Assembly: GCA_030278955.1 (NCBI GenBank)
Contig: JAOANR010000001.1
Coordinates: forward strand, 40,884,890 to 40,948,889
Length of the DNA: 64,000 bases
Reading direction: 5' to 3'
Source of the DNA: Hygrophila difformis
Taxonomy: Eukaryota > Streptophyta > Magnoliopsida > Lamiales > Acanthaceae
The position numbers were made by a program, and so were the translations under genes. This document shows positions 33,953 through 46,334 of the stretch, in pieces; the first letter of the stretch is position 1, and every line of letters begins with the position of its first letter. The notes beneath the pieces are model-generated. The model made no database searches. It was not told where the DNA came from and saw only the letters and a program-made list of their open reading frames with translations.

Positions 33953-36900
33953 CTAAGGATTATCCAAATATTCAGTTTGGATATTTAGATCTTGTTGACC
34001 AATATACTCCTTTAGCCTGTGTCCATTTACAGTCTTTTCTCCTTCATTGAGCATAATTGTAACTGCTCCATTGTCATGAACGGCTACAATAGGAAATGGT
34101 CCTGTCCACCTTGATCTGAGCTTACCTGGAAATAATTTCAAACGAGAATTATAAAGCAAAACCAATTGACCAACAGAAAATTCCTTATGTTTAATTTTTG
34201 AATCATGAATTTTCTTAGTTCGATCTTTATAAATCTTGCTGCTTTCATATGCTTCCAGTCTCATCTCTTCCAATTTAGACAGATCAAACTTCCTCTTATC
34301 TTGTCCTGACTGAAAATCCATGTTGAGCATTTTAATGGCCCAATATGCTCTATGTTCTAGCTCAACTAGGAGATGGCATGCTTTTCCAAAAACTAATCTG
34401 TAGGGAGACATTCCTATAGGAGTTTTAAAAGCAGTTCTGTAAGCCCATAAAGCATCATCTAGCTTCTTTGACCAGTCTTTTCTTGTAATATTCACAGAAG
34501 CTTGTAAAATGTGCTTGATTTCCTTATTAGATACCTCCACCTGTCCACTTGTCTGAGGATGATATGGTGATCCAACTTTATGATGAACACCATACTGCTT
34601 CAGTAATTTCTCGAAGAGTTTATTCACAAAGTGAGATCCTCCATCATATATAATGGCACGAGGGGCTCCAAACCTGGTAAAAATATTCTTCTGTAGAAAT
34701 TTAGTAACTTGTTTAGCTTCATTATTGGGTAAGGCTACTGCTTCTACCCATTTTGAGACATAATCAACAGCTACTAGAATATAATGATTACCAAAAGATG
34801 GGGGAAATGGTCCCATAATATCAATTCCCCAAGCATCAAATATCTCTACTTCTAAAATCCCTTTTTGAGGCATTTCTTCTCTCATTGAAATGTTTCCCAG
34901 TCTTTGACATCTGTCACACATCTTTATAAGTTTCTGGGAATCCAAAAAGATAGTTGGCCAGTAAAACCCACAGTCTAAAACTTTTCTAGCAGTCCTAGCA
35001 GGACCATGATGACCTCCTAAAGGGTTCTCATGACACTTTCTAACAATTTGGAAACCTTCTTTTTCATGAACACAGCGCCTAATAACCTGATCGGAACAAA
35101 ACTTGAATAAAAAGGGATCATCCCAATAGTATTTCTGAATTTCTCTGAAAAACCTTGACTTCTGATGGGAGTCTTTAAACTTTGGGACAATCTTGCAAGC
35201 TAGATAATTAGCAAAATCTGAAAACCAAGGACAATCAAATTGATGCAACTGCAAAGAATACAATAGTTCATCTGGGAATTTATCATTTACAACTTCCTCC
35301 TTCTCTGTTTTCTCCTCCAATCTAGAAAGATGATCTGCTACTCCATTATCTTTTCCTTTTCTATCCTTGATAATAATGTCAAATTCTTGTAGAAGTAAAA
35401 CCCATCTTATCAGCCTCGGTTTGGCTTCTTGCTTTGAGAAAAGATAGCGTAATGCAGAATGATCTGTGTAAACTATAGTTTGGGCTCCAATAAGATACTG
35501 TCTAAACTTGTCAAAAGCAAAAACTACAGCATACATTTCCTTTTCTGTAGTAGTGTAGTTTATCTGAGCATCATTAAGAGTATGACTAGCATAATAGATA
35601 ACATGATGTTTGCCTTCTTTATGTTGCCCCAAAACTGCTCCTACTGCATTTTCACTTCCGTCGCACATAAGCTCTAAAGGTAGACTCCAATCAGGAGACT
35701 GAACTATAGGTGCAGTGATTAATTTCTCCTTCAAAGTTTTAAAAGCTATCAAGCAATCTTCATCAAAGCTAAATGTCACATCCTTATGAAGAAGATTACA
35801 TAAAGGTCTTGCTATCTTAGAAAAGTCCTTAATAAATCTTCTATAAAAACCAGCATGACCAAGAAAACTCCTTACTGCCTTAATTGTTTTGGGTGGTGGT
35901 AGATTTGCTATTACAGAAACTTTAGCCTTGTCTACTTCTATTCCTGCTCTAGATACTTTGTGTCCTAGGACAATTCCTTCCTGAACCATGAAATGACATT
36001 TTTCCCAGTTAAGAACTAGGTTAGTGTCCTCACATCTCTGCAAAATTTTTGACAAATTTTTTAAAGAATCTTCAAAGTCAGTTCCATGAACAGTGAAATC
36101 ATCCATAAACACTTCAATGCATTTTTCAATAAAATCAGAGAAAATACTCATCATGCATCTTTGAAAAGTAGCAGGAGCATTACATAATCCAAAAGGCATT
36201 CTTCTATAGGCAAATGTTCCATATGGGCAAGTAAAAGTTGTTTTCTCATGATCTTCACTAGCAATCATTATTTGATTATAACCTGAATAACCATCTAAAA
36301 AGCTGTAAAATGGTTTACCTGACAGTCTTTCTAACATTTGATCAATGAATGGTAAAGGAAAATGATCTTTTCTTGTGGCAGTGTTTAATTTTCTATAATC
36401 AATGCAAACTCTCCAACCAGTTACTGGTCTTGTTGCTACTTCATCACCATGTTCATTGGTCACAATACAAATCCCACCCTTTTTGGGTACAACTTGTGTT
36501 GGACTCACCCATTTACTATCAGAGATAGGATAGATTATACCTGCATCAAGTAGCTTGATTACCTCCTTGACAACTTCCTGCATTGGTGGATTTAGCCTCC
36601 TTTGTGGTTGTCTGGATGGTTTGTATTCATCCTCCATCAGAATCCTATGCATACAAATGTGTGGGCTGATGCCTTTGATATCTGCTATAGTCCAAGCAAT
36701 TGCCTGAATATGATTTTTAAGAGTACCTACTAGAGCTTGTTCTTGTTCTTCACTCAATTTGGATGAAATTATTACCGGAAGCTTCTTTTTGTCTGCCAAA
36801 AAGGCATACTTCAGATGTTCTGGTAATACTTTAAGCTCAAGCTCAGGTGGGTTTTCTATTGATGGAATTAATTTGCTTCGAGTTTGCACTTCCATCTTTA

Positions 36901-37672
36901 AATCAGATCCTTCTTCAGAAAGGTCTGTTTTATCAATGTCATCCTCAGATTGCTCTGAAGATGGCATATCCTCACTTTCTGATCCATCCTTGATTTCACC
37001 AGTCTCAGGATCAGCGAATCTAACCGCGCACAAGTAAGCAAAAGTAGCATCTTTAGCATTTGTGAGTGGGGTGAGATTGTTCTCAATTACATCAATGGTA
37101 AAGAGATTATAGTAATCAAAAATATTTCCCCCCTCTATAGTACTAGCATCTAATTCCTTCCCCGCTACATTGGTTTCAAAAGCGTTAAAAGGATATGTTG
37201 ACATCTTCATCATGTCGAAAGTGACTTCCTGGTTATCAACATGAAGTTTCACTATGCCATTCTTTGCATCAATCATGGCTCCCGCAGTCACCAGAAAAGG
37301 CCTCCCTAATATGATAGGAATTCTGACATTTTCGTCGATATCAAGAATGACAAAGTCAGCTGGAAAACAAAGGCCTCCTGTCTTTACTATAACATCTTCA
37401 ATGATCCCTTCTGGTCTGGTGCTCGATTGGTCAGCAAAGAAGAGGGTCATATTGACTGGCCTCATTTTTCCCAATTCCAAGCGTCTCGCCATAGCAAGTG
37501 GCATTACATTAATGCTGCTTCCTAAGTCACAGAGTCCTCGCCCAGCTTCTTTACAGTTGATAATCAGAGGTAAAGTAAAACTCCCTGGATCTTCAAGCTT
37601 TGGAGGAATCCTTTGTTGAAGAACCAAGCTACAATTTTGATTTAAGACCACACATTTGCTGCTCTCCTGCAC
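33953..37672 (-). CDS. pol: Pol polyprotein of element A (protease, RT, RNase H, integrase), intact
   Basis: A 1,239-codon open frame. Aspartic protease with [10 protein letters not shown] near residue 50 and the flap-region [11 protein letters not shown] near 130. Reverse transcriptase from about 330 ([47 protein letters not shown]) with catalytic FMDD near 520. RNase H ([39 protein letters not shown]) near 680-760. Integrase with the zinc motif [10 protein letters not shown]...CDRCQRLGN near 890, then D (DIMGPFP), D (YDGGSHF) and E ([11 protein letters not shown]) in D,D35E-like spacing. No chromodomain. The residue before the second Asp is Tyr where Ser is usual. The N-terminus overlaps the end of gag in another frame (near 37680). 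All key catalytic residues are present, so this pol could be active. Confidence 0.95.
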   Translation of the reverse strand: MQESSKCVVLNQNCSLVLQQRIPPKLEDPGSFTLPLIINCKEAGRGLCDLGSSINVMPLAMARRLELGKMRPVNMTLFFADQSSTRPEGIIEDVIVKTGGLCFPADFVILDIDENVRIPIILGRPFLVTAGAMIDAKNGIVKLHVDNQEVTFDMMKMSTYPFNAFETNVAGKELDASTIEGGNIFDYYNLFTIDVIENNLTPLTNAKDATFAYLCAVRFADPETGEIKDGSESEDMPSSEQSEDDIDKTDLSEEGSDLKMEVQTRSKLIPSIENPPELELKVLPEHLKYAFLADKKKLPVIISSKLSEEQEQALVGTLKNHIQAIAWTIADIKGISPHICMHRILMEDEYKPSRQPQRRLNPPMQEVVKEVIKLLDAGIIYPISDSKWVSPTQVVPKKGGICIVTNEHGDEVATRPVTGWRVCIDYRKLNTATRKDHFPLPFIDQMLERLSGKPFYSFLDGYSGYNQIMIASEDHEKTTFTCPYGTFAYRRMPFGLCNAPATFQRCMMSIFSDFIEKCIEVFMDDFTVHGTDFEDSLKNLSKILQRCEDTNLVLNWEKCHFMVQEGIVLGHKVSRAGIEVDKAKVSVIANLPPPKTIKAVRSFLGHAGFYRRFIKDFSKIARPLCNLLHKDVTFSFDEDCLIAFKTLKEKLITAPIVQSPDWSLPLELMCDGSENAVGAVLGQHKEGKHHVIYYASHTLNDAQINYTTTEKEMYAVVFAFDKFRQYLIGAQTIVYTDHSALRYLFSKQEAKPRLIRWVLLLQEFDIIIKDRKGKDNGVADHLSRLEEKTEKEEVVNDKFPDELLYSLQLHQFDCPWFSDFANYLACKIVPKFKDSHQKSRFFREIQKYYWDDPFLFKFCSDQVIRRCVHEKEGFQIVRKCHENPLGGHHGPARTARKVLDCGFYWPTIFLDSQKLIKMCDRCQRLGNISMREEMPQKGILEVEIFDAWGIDIMGPFPPSFGNHYILVAVDYVSKWVEAVALPNNEAKQVTKFLQKNIFTRFGAPRAIIYDGGSHFVNKLFEKLLKQYGVHHKVGSPYHPQTSGQVEVSNKEIKHILQASVNITRKDWSKKLDDALWAYRTAFKTPIGMSPYRLVFGKACHLLVELEHRAYWAIKMLNMDFQSGQDKRKFDLSKLEEMRLEAYESSKIYKDRTKKIHDSKIKHKEFSVGQLVLLYNSRLKLFPGKLRSRWTGPFPIVAVHDNGAVTIMLNEGEKTVNGHRLKEYIGQQDLNIQTEYLDNP

Positions 37673-39731
37673 TTCGTTTCCCTGAAATTAATTCTTTCAG
37701 AAACTTAGCGTAAGTGGGCATTTCAGCAATTAATTCAACCAAAGGGATTGATATTTCAATGGCCTTAATCTTTTCAAGAAATTTCTTAAATTTAATTTCT
37801 TGTAGATTGTTTTTGAGTCTCCCAGGATATGGTATCCTGGGCATGTGTTCATCCAGTGAATCCTTTTTGTTACCTGTAGAGTTAGGATTATCATTACCTC
37901 CCTCTTTTTCCTTTGGAAAGGAATATCCTGAGACATTCTTTTCCAAACCCTTTTCCTCAAGTATCTGTCTTTGTTCAGAGTGATCATCTTCTTCCATTGT
38001 TTGAACATCCTTGAACTTTTTCTGCTGCAGCAACCTATCTCTTTTCTTTTCAAATTCAGGATCAACAACCTCTTTTCCTCCCCTCAATGTAACTGCCTTA
38101 CATTGTGGGTTTGTTTCAGAGGAACTTGGTAATTTTCATTTTTCTCTCTGCTGTAGTAATTTGGCCATCTATGTTACTGAATTCTCAACATTCTTGATTG
38201 AAGCCTGCAGTTGGTTATTCGTCTCTGTCTGCTTAACAATGAACTCCTTCAGAGCATTCTCCACCTTTAAAGAGTAAGTATTGTCTTGGGCAACAGGATA
38301 AGGTTGTTGTGGAAAGTTCACCGGGACTGGTGCAAACTGTCCAAATGGCCTATTCTGTTGGTTCATCTGTTGGAAAGGTCTCTGTGGGTACATCTGTTGT
38401 TGTGGATAAAATGGTTGTGGAGGACGAAACTGCTGCTGATATTGTTGTTGTGGGTTCAGAAGATGTGCATTTTGTGCGTTCTGAGTATTACCATAGCTCA
38501 GATTCGGGTGTTTGTTCTGAAATCCGGTGTAGTTACAACTCTCATCTTGCTTTGGGGCTTCCTGAATTTGTGGACACTGATCATTGTGATGTGGCCCTGA
38601 GCAAATTCCACACTGATACACCGGTTCCATTGGAGCAGGTTGAAGGATCATCACTGGTTGTTGTTGTTGTTGATGCTGTTGATTTGTTTGCTGAGCCAAC
38701 TGTAGCTCAGCAATCTGCTTAGTGAGTGCTGCAAACTTCTCTTCATTCTTGTCTGTATGGATGACAAGACTCTTTCTGGTAGGAGATGGTGGATCATCAT
38801 CTTGGAGGACTGCTCTGCTAGCTGTCATGGTGTCTATTGTTGACCACGCTCTATCAAGTGGCATCTGAAGTAATTGTTCCCCTCCAGTGGCATTAATCAT
38901 CATCTGCCAAGTGTGAGTGAGTCCAGTGAAGAAGATCTTTAACAGCCTTCTTTCTGTTATACCATGCTGTGGACATCTCTTAAGCATGTCAAAGAATCTG
39001 TCCCGAGCATCCTTTAGAGATTCTCCTTTTCTCATCTTGAAACTAGAGATCTTGTCTACCCATTCGTCTACTTTGCTTTCAGGAAAATACTTGAGTAGGA
39101 AGTTCCTGACTAATTCTGGCCACGTAGCCTTCTGTTGAGCATTCAATGAATCATATCATTCTTTCGCTGAACCATCCAAAGAGAATGGAAACATAGCCAA
39201 CTGAATGGTTTCCCTTGAGGCTCTTCCTTTCTTCACTGTCTTACTTAGTTCAACAAACTTTTTGAGATGTAAATGTGGATCTTCAGCACTCATTCCATAA
39301 AAGGCTCTAGAAGATGCTAGGTTTAATATACCAGGCGGTATATCAACCTCCTCATCCGTTCCAGCCAAATACTGATCGACATTAGGTTGCCATGGTTGGT
39401 ATTGCTCTTCTTGAGGATTTGGAACAGGATTAGCAAAATTTGGTGGAAAATAGTGTTGATGAATAAATTGTGGTGCAGCAGCTCTCTGTGGTGCTTGAAA
39501 AGGTCCTCGAAGTGGAACATTTTGCTGATTATCTGGTTGTCCATTTGGTAAGTTTCCAGGTCTGTCATTCTGTCCATTGTTAGCCATCCTAGTTATGGTT
39601 GAAAGATTTCCTTCCGCAAGATCTCTCTGTCTCCTTCTTGCACTTGCTCTGATCAGCCTTGCTGTTCTCTCGAGCTCACAATTAAAAGGAAGCAAAGGTG
39701 GTCTTGAAGATCGAGTTATTCTTTCGCTCAT
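37629..39731 (-). pseudogene. gag: Gag of element A, three in-frame stops plus frameshift to pol
   Basis: The start is the ATG at 39731 (MSERITRSS). Retrotransposon gag homology covers WPELVRNFLLKYFPESKVDE and RDRFFDMLKRCPQHGI, followed by a Gln/Pro-rich region and a single C-x2-C knuckle-like CGICSGPHHNDQC near 38590. Stops: TGA near 39154 where the family has Trp (AKEW); TAG near 38169; TGA near 38120. All three lie in one frame, so they are point mutations. At about 37675-37680 the frame changes to that of pol (net -2/+1 nt), so gag and pol are no longer fused. Gag would have to be supplied in trans. Confidence 0.88.
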
Positions 39732-39853
39732 AAACTGTTGAGACTTCTCTGTGAACAAAATGAAAGAATTTATGAATTTATTATAGTATAAAGTAAATAA
39801 TTACAATTAAACCAAAGAGTATCTACAGTTCTAAAATTCATAACGCTACACCC

Positions 39854-39871
39854 TCCCCGGCAACGGCGCCA
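39854..39871 (-). promoter_or_regulatory. Primer-binding site of element A
   Basis: The sense strand reads TGGCGCCGTTGCCGGGGA directly after the LTR end CTTCA (39872). This 18-mer is the PBS of plant Athila/Cyclops-type elements, generally assigned to a tRNA-Asp primer. It fixes the 3' border of the 5'LTR. Confidence 0.93.
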
Positions 39872-42800
39872 TGAAGCTTTGAGGTAAAACCCCGCTGCAA
39901 TGCCCCCCGACAGCCTTTACACTATAACTCCTATAGGGCTGTTAAAAAGCTTGCCTAGTTTTTCCTACCGAAAGCGCACGGTATCAAGCTGCAATATTTA
40001 TTTTAATTGTCGGGATCGTTCAATAGAGAGTTACACGATAGAAGTGTTTTAATAGAATTATTAGCTCTAGAATCTGTCTCTACTCTTGATTTAAGAATGT
40101 TGTAATGATGATTACTATAGAATACTGCTGAATTGTAAGTGCTCAAAGCTGTAAAAATAGTAAAGAAAGCGATATAAAATGATGTCGAACGTTGTGATTA
40201 CATTCATGTGTTCAAGATATCATAGACCAAATCAAATGAAATAAGAATATAATGAGAGTATCATACTTCAATGATTAAAACATAATGAAAATCCATTGAG
40301 ATAGAAAAATCCTTTATACAACTTAATCAAATCTTCATGTCTTAAATCACTTCCCAAGACAGGTACTTATGATTCAGTGTCATGACATTCTAAGCTCTGA
40401 AATCATGGAATACTATCATCACAGAATGATCGGTCAGACTCTTTCTGTGAGAAAGGCTTTTCAGAATTGTCACTTAATCTTTTTCTTTCAGACTCAGATT
40501 AAGCCTTTGACAACTCGAGGTCACTTGTGAATCATGCTATATTTATCTGAACTTGAAGTTGTTTTTTTTTATTACTCTGATCAAATTGATCTTATGACCC
40601 TGTATTGGATGTCCTCTACAACAAGTGAAAAAGCAAGTATTTAAATCTATCATCCAATGTTTCCATAAGACTTGTTTCCTCAGAGTAATTCCTGCAAGTA
40701 TTCGTAAGGAATAATAGTCTTGTAAGTGTATCAAGATGAAATTGCTATTCAAATTCCTTGACTCATCCAGACTACTCAGATTTGTATAAATGATTTAGCT
40801 CGAGAAATCTTTGTAAACAGTTCCAAATATCCATGATTTGACTCAGGATTATTAGACTGTAAGAGGAATATTTAATCTCCTACTCATAACATATAGTGAT
40901 AACTATAAAGCCATGAACGCTGGAAATTAATCTTCCTGATACTCTACTAATTATTAGGACAAAAGATGGTTTTTTGAAACATCTTTCCCTTTTAAACGAC
41001 AGGTACTAAATGCCCAACTAAAGAACGAGTTTGTTCTTCATTAGTCCTGAGTAAATAATGATTGAGAAAACCTATATCATCATCTTTCTCAGTGTACCAG
41101 TGAAAGTAATAATACGAATTGCAGATATGAATTATGAGTCTGTAATTATGAAGTAAGATTACTCATCATAGACTGGGAAATGTCCCAAAATATTGTATGT
41201 ATATGTAATATTATATGTATAAAGAAATGTTGAGGGTTCTGAATCCTCTTAATCAAAATGCAAGGGTGTTTCCAAAATATACATCGGAAACTAGACAGAA
41301 TTAGGAAATAACTTTCCCAAGAAAAAGGATTTGAGAAATAATTCTGCAAAATAAATGTCCAAAATAGCTCGCAGTAACTACTTTGGGTTTCAAACTATGA
41401 ACATTCCAATTTTCCGCACGCTATGTCTGTACAGCGTGGAGGGAGCTAATATTCAAAGAATGTTCCTCAGATTTTGTTTATACAAAGAACTGAATGCCTC
41501 GCGGTAATTTCTGTAAGAATGCGGCGAGGTACTCAATTCCTACTTATAGATAGGGGTTATATATGTATAAGAAGTAAAAGTGAGTAGTTGATACCCTGTA
41601 AAATGGATATCAAATCTGTTGCTATTATAGGTTGGTCCTCTCGCTTTGTCAGATTGACATCGCGTGAGTATTAGAATAACCTTTGTCACAGCAAGTCTAT
41701 CTGGATATTTCCTCGCGCCATCTTTTAGGATGAAGCGAGGGTTTACCCTTATGTGAAGTAAATGATCAGAATTTATAACTGTCATAACTACCTTCTGAGA
41801 TTTCCGTTTGAAAATCATGAACATAGAGTCTTTTGCATCCAAAGTCATGAACTTAGAGTTATTGATTCTTAAGGATTATCAAGCGATGATTAACACTGCA
41901 TGGGTCTCTAGGAACCTTTTAGAGTTCTGAGCATTAAACACTATGATTCTCCTCTTATTCTTTGACCATAATATCAATAGAAAAACAAACGAATTCATAA
42001 TTCTGCTGGATCATACCTAACTCGGTTACAATATCCAAACTTCTTGCGTAATTGGAACGAACAATTTACGAATTAAAAATGTGGAAGTGTTATGATCTTC
42101 GAGAATCGAATTAGGGATATGATGCAAAATCCAAATTGAATATCGAAGTTGAGGTTTATACTCTTCTGAAACAGAATTAAGAAATAAAAATGGAAACCAG
42201 AAAGATAAGAAATTCACAATCTGATACTGATCATTCTTCATGTATCTCAAATAACAAAGAATTAAAAACGAATACACCTGGAAATCTGATTGCAATCAGA
42301 ATAATGCAAAGGTGAGCGAACAAGTCGGAAGTTTAGATGATGATCGTCGTGATGGATGAACAAGCGATCCAAAAGCAACTCTCCTTCCAGGGTATCCTCA
42401 AGCTAATCTAACAGCTAATCTTAAAGAAATCTACTGCGAAATCGAATTACAAATCTACTACGAAATCGAATTACAAATCTGAAGAACTCAAAGTAAATTG
42501 CAGAGAAAAATTAAATCCTAACCTACCTACTAAATTCTAAAAGTGGACTGGAGAGTAAAATCGAGCTATTCTCTTCAATCTCCCGCGTGCTGAGCTGATT
42601 CCCCCAAATGTCTTATTTATAGATGGGTGTTGTAACTGCTTAAGCCTTGGATGATAACCGCTCGCATCAGAATAACTCTCCTCTCGCTTTGTCCAGTTCC
42701 TTCAAAGCGAGAGTTCAGAAACTTAATCATCTTTCTCAACAAGGCGAGGTCTTTCAATTTCTCCAAAGAGTTTGCTTCTCGCCATAATATCTAAAGCTTT

Positions 42801-43212
42801 CTGCCTTGCACCGACTTTCTTTCCTCGCGATGTCAAACAATCATCGCGTGGACTTCAGCATCTGAACATTTTTCCTTGAATCTTTTCCTGATTTCAAACA
42901 CAGACCCTCGCACCATTCCTTTTCTTTCCTCGCTATGTCTTTTCCTCTTCCTGCTGCTTTCCAGCTTAACTTCCTGATGAATGACAAAGCGTGGATCAGT
43001 TTGATAAAAACACAGCGTGCGAGACTTTCAAAGAAAACTTAGAATTTCAAGCCATTTCCAGTGTAATTCCAACTTCTTCACAATCTTAATTCTTCTTCCA
43101 TCTTTTCTGATCCTCTATGATTATTCATCAAAAATCAATGGAATTAAGAACAAAAGAACATCATTAAGACACTAAATTGGACGCAAATGACAGTCATAAA
43201 AGGCTGTCATCA
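39872..43212 (-). mobile_element. Element A 5'LTR, 3.34 kb
   Basis: Runs from TGATGACAGCC (43212) to ...AAGCTTCA (39872) next to the PBS. The first 1.1 kb (43212-42111) is repeated at the other end of the element. Contents in sense: palindrome cluster 1 (43023-42676), TATA box CTATAAATAAG (42622-42612), palindrome cluster 2 (41752-41405) with a second TATA-like CTATCTATAAG near 41555, and a U5 block (about 40045-39975) conserved with the other LTRs here. Short minus- and plus-strand ORFs inside have no recognisable product. Confidence 0.85.
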
Positions 43213-43499
43213 ATAGTTCCTTGATTATGGTCGATTGAAGTCTTCGATGTGTTTCATTTGTTATTTCAGTATTATCATGCTATGATGATAATTGGCTTTG
43301 TGCTTCATTATGCATTGTAACCCAACTGAAATTCATAAAAAAACAAAGCTTGTAAAAAAGTACTATATATTTGTTTATCTATGTGGACACCTTTTGGCCA
43401 GAAATTGTTAATTTTTTTTTTAAATTAGGTTCCTCTTTCATCTCGTTTCGCGATCTTTTCTTTTTCATGCTTGAATTTTTCTGTTTCGTCATTTGTGTT

Positions 43500-43950
43500 G
43501 GTGGCAGGTTATGGAATTTGTTTGTTGGAATGAGATCTATTGCATTAGGGAATGAGAATGGTGGGAAGTTGAATGCTTTATTCTTTGCTGTCTATTTCTC
43601 CATTTGGTTTAATTTTCTGAAGAGATTGATTTTGTTGGTCAAGGAGAATAGTGCTTTGGTGTAAAGTTACTTGACTTTGAGATTATAAAAACCTGATACG
43701 GATATTGTTTTATTGTGCAATTATGCCACTCTTAACGCTTTCTGATGATGCAGTTCAGTGAAAATATGAACCTGATCGGGATTGACATTAATGTGATCCA
43801 TGAGATGGTAGATGGCTTCATAAGTTAGCACAGTTTCAGGATTTCAAATTTATTCTACATTATATTCAATTGATTTGATGATTTATTTGTGCAGAACTTT
43901 GCAGGAAGGAAAAAATCGAGCTACTTGAAAGCAAACAGGTAATGTTCTTT
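43500..43950 (+). pseudogene. Captured exon fragments, unidentified
   Basis: Exon-like pieces flanked by AG/GT. (1) 43508-43663 reads LWNLFVGMRSIALGNENGGK and a hydrophobic stretch to a stop. (2) 43753-43830, after GATGATGCAG, reads FSENMNLIGIDINVIHEMVD. (3) About 43894-43939, ending AAACAG|GTAATG, reads LCRKEKIELLESKQ. They are on the plus strand, as are the MATE and P5A fragments across element A, so they belong to the same pre-insertion block. I do not recognise the gene or genes. Confidence 0.4.
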
Positions 43951-44551
43951 GTATTTGAATTAGATAACCTAATGAAAGAACTTGTCAGTGACAATCACCT
44001 TTTTCTTATACCTCCACAAATGGCATGTAGGATTTGATGAATTCAGCTTTTTGGTATCTTTGCCAATATGCTACCTCTATCACAAGAAAGGGCTACCGAG
44101 TATAGTAAAGTAGTATTGACTATTTGATCTGCAGTGGCTGCTGAGTTCAATTTGTGTTATTTTATGCATTGTCTCTTCATCCGTAGGAAATTTAAGTGCA
44201 TTTGGATAGACAATAGAAATTTATATGTTTGGGCGGACGAAACTATTTATTTGTTGGGCTGATAAAACTATTTATATTACAAGTATTTTAAGTATGCTAC
44301 TCATTGGGAGTTGGTAGTTGGTACTGGATTAGAGATGGGCTATCTGCATTTTTCCCAATGGTAAGCATTTCTGATGCCTCCTATTGTTCAATTAAGTTAG
44401 ACCTTGGATATCTCTCGAACGGTTGGTCTACAATTCTGCAAAGGGTAAATGAATCGAATGGTGGTGTTGGATTCAATTTTGTTCCTAGAATTTTTATGTT
44501 GCGTGGGTCCTACTTGCGCTCTTCAGTCAGTTACAGCAGAGTCTTGTGGCC

Positions 44552-44900
44552 ACATGGTAGCATATTATTTATCTTAATTTTGATTTTATTTTCATAATAA
44601 TTTCCATCCATTTATTTTCTCTATACCTCCTATATGCTGTTGGTGATTTGGTTATACTTTCGTTTAGAACTTCTTCACTGTCATGGATTTACATTTAGAA
44701 ACAGCTTTAAAAAAGGTAGATTTTGCAACATGGTAGCATATTATTTATCTTAATTTTGCTTTTATTTTCATAATGATTTCCATCCATTTGTTTTCTCTAT
44801 TCTCCTATATTCCGTCGATGATTTGGTTACACTTTCGTTTGGTACTTCTTCTCGGATTTACATTTAGAAACAGCTTTAAAAGAATGTAGATTTTGCAACA
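44552..44900. repeat. Tandem duplication, two ~176-bp units
   Basis: ACATGGTAGCATATTATTTA starts both units (44552 and 44728). Both end near TAGATTTTGCAACA. A few substitutions and small indels separate them. No ORF; probably intronic or 3'UTR sequence of the captured block. Confidence 0.85.
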
Positions 44901-45119
44901 CTTATGGTTATGACATGTTTTTGCACATCTGTGTTCTATAACAAGATCTATTATTGTCACCATAACATGTATTCTTATTAAATCTACATTTCTTTGACAC
45001 TTGATTGCTCTGTTTTCTCTCCTTAATTTCACATCGATGAGCAATGAATTGATGACATCAAGACTTATCTGCTGAAATCATCTGTATTGCATGTTGTTAT
45101 TTCATCAATCATTGCAAAC

Positions 45120-45155
45120 GAGGAGCGTAGCCCGCCAACACGAGCACTAGTATTT
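45120..45155 (+). mobile_element. Possible Helitron 3' terminus of the captured-gene block
   Basis: GGAGCGTAGCCCGCC, weakly self-complementary, is followed 12 nt later by CACTAG|T. Together with upstream fragments of at least two unrelated genes in one orientation, this resembles the end of a gene-capturing Helitron. The corresponding TC start has not been identified. Confidence 0.3.
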
Positions 45156-45204
45156 ATATATATATATTCAATTCTATTGAAGAAAAAGTATCCAAACATC
45201 AATT

Positions 45205-45242
45205 AAACATTTAGAGTACTAAGACTCTAAATGTGAGGATGT
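45205..45242 (+). repeat. PPT-like hairpin at LTR-like start (segment D)
   Basis: ACATTTAGAGT-actaag-ACTCTAAATGT is a perfect 11-bp stem, continuing GAGGATGT|TGATATTTGG. The 3' arm and following bases equal the PPT found before the LTR at 59400. Here it begins an LTR-like promoter with no retroelement coding DNA upstream. Confidence 0.7.
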
Positions 45243-46334
45243 TGATATTTGGAGAAAATCTAATAATTTTTTTCCCTATGTTTGCTTTGCAGGAATGCAT
45301 GGAATCAACAAAAAGAAAAATAAAGCTCCAAAAACCAGGTTCCTGGTTGGGTTAACACTCTATTTAATGGAAACTAATTTCGGAATTTAGAGAAATTTAA
45401 AATCCGGAATAAATCCATAAAATATAAGTGTTGATCCAACCTAATTTATGCAAGCAATTTACTGTAGAATAATACTTTTGTGCAAATATGCATGCTCAGT
45501 GTTTTTGATTTGTAGAAAATGCATAATTTTAGAATAAAAACTGGAAAAATTTTAAAATTTCTCTAAGTGCTGAATGCGGTTTAATTTTCGTCTCACATCA
45601 ATGCGGTCTATACCGCATTATTTGAAACAAACCGCATCAGACGTATTGCCTTAGTAATTTTATAATTCGGTCTAATCAATTCGGTATACACCAAATTGAC
45701 TGTAAAAGACCGAATTGATCCTCCAAGGCATTCCTTGTTAATTCTGCCAAGTAGCAATCCGGTCTACAAGTGAGCAATTCGGTCTATACCGAATTGACTT
45801 TAATAAACTGCATTGATCTACAAAAGAGGCACCATTCATTCTTGCAAGTGAGCAATTTGGTCTACAGGTCAATTCGGTCTATACCGAATTGCCTGAATAG
45901 ATCTAATTGCCTCACAAAAGCACCCCATAATTTTTCTAAGTGTCCAATTCGGTTTCCTCACTCTAATTCGGTCTTATGTCAATTCGGTCTATACCGAATG
46001 GATTTTAAATACCGAATTGCAGTGACTTGTTTGTGCTTATTCCTCAATTCGGTCTACAAGCCAATTCGGTCTATACCGAATTGGCTTAGAGACCGAATCC
46101 CCCGCAAACACTTGGAAACTGCATCAATTCGGTCTAGACCGAATTGATGATGCGGTCTCCATTAGACCGAATTGCCTCCTGTCCCACTTCCCTATATAAA
46201 CCCTTTTCCCCTTCTTCCCTCTCACTTCGCATTCCACACTTAGAAATTTTCTCCGATTCCCTCTCGCGAACCCTGTCTTCTTCGCGAAACCAGTCGCCCA
46301 AACCAGAGCTTTACTCCGTCCAAATTGTTCAAAA
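45243..46334 (+). promoter_or_regulatory. LTR-like promoter upstream of element B leader exon
   Basis: Starts TGATATTTGG after a PPT-like motif, carries at least seven nested palindromes (45585-46172; the commonest core is AATTCGGTCTATACCGAATT, with a variant ATGCGGTCTATACCGCAT near 45601), then TATATAAA at 46193-46200 and a CT-rich initiator region. The ATG of the leader exon is about 140 nt downstream of the TATA. The order equals that of the U3 parts of the true LTRs here. Confidence 0.65.

Larger units (their letters stand above)
20196..43212 (-). mobile_element. Element A: 23-kb Athila-like LTR retrotransposon with F-box cargo
   Basis: Sense order (minus strand): 5'LTR 43212-39872, PBS, gag, pol, internal promoter, five F-box units, a 1,596-codon extra ORF, purine-rich tract, PPT, truncated 3'LTR 21297-20196. 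Lack of a chromodomain, the TGGCGCCG PBS and a large ORF downstream of pol fit the Athila/Tat branch of Ty3 elements. It sits inside the block of captured gene fragments (MATE/P5A to the left, unidentified exons to the right). No target duplication is found because the 3' end is lost. Near-identity of the LTR copies implies recent insertion. Confidence 0.88.

Noticed and set aside
20205..42120. A 1,093-bp LTR (TGATG...CATCA) as the full LTR of element A
   Set aside because: The repeat has tidy TG/CA ends, but no PBS follows at 42119. The canonical PBS abuts 39872, and similarity extends past CATCA to TTAGGG, so the 5'LTR is 3.34 kb and the 3' copy truncated.
44304..44597. 97-codon plus ORF (MGVGSWYWIRDG...) as a gene
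   Set aside because: It spans part of the tandem duplication and non-coding AT-rich DNA, with no motif or splice context.
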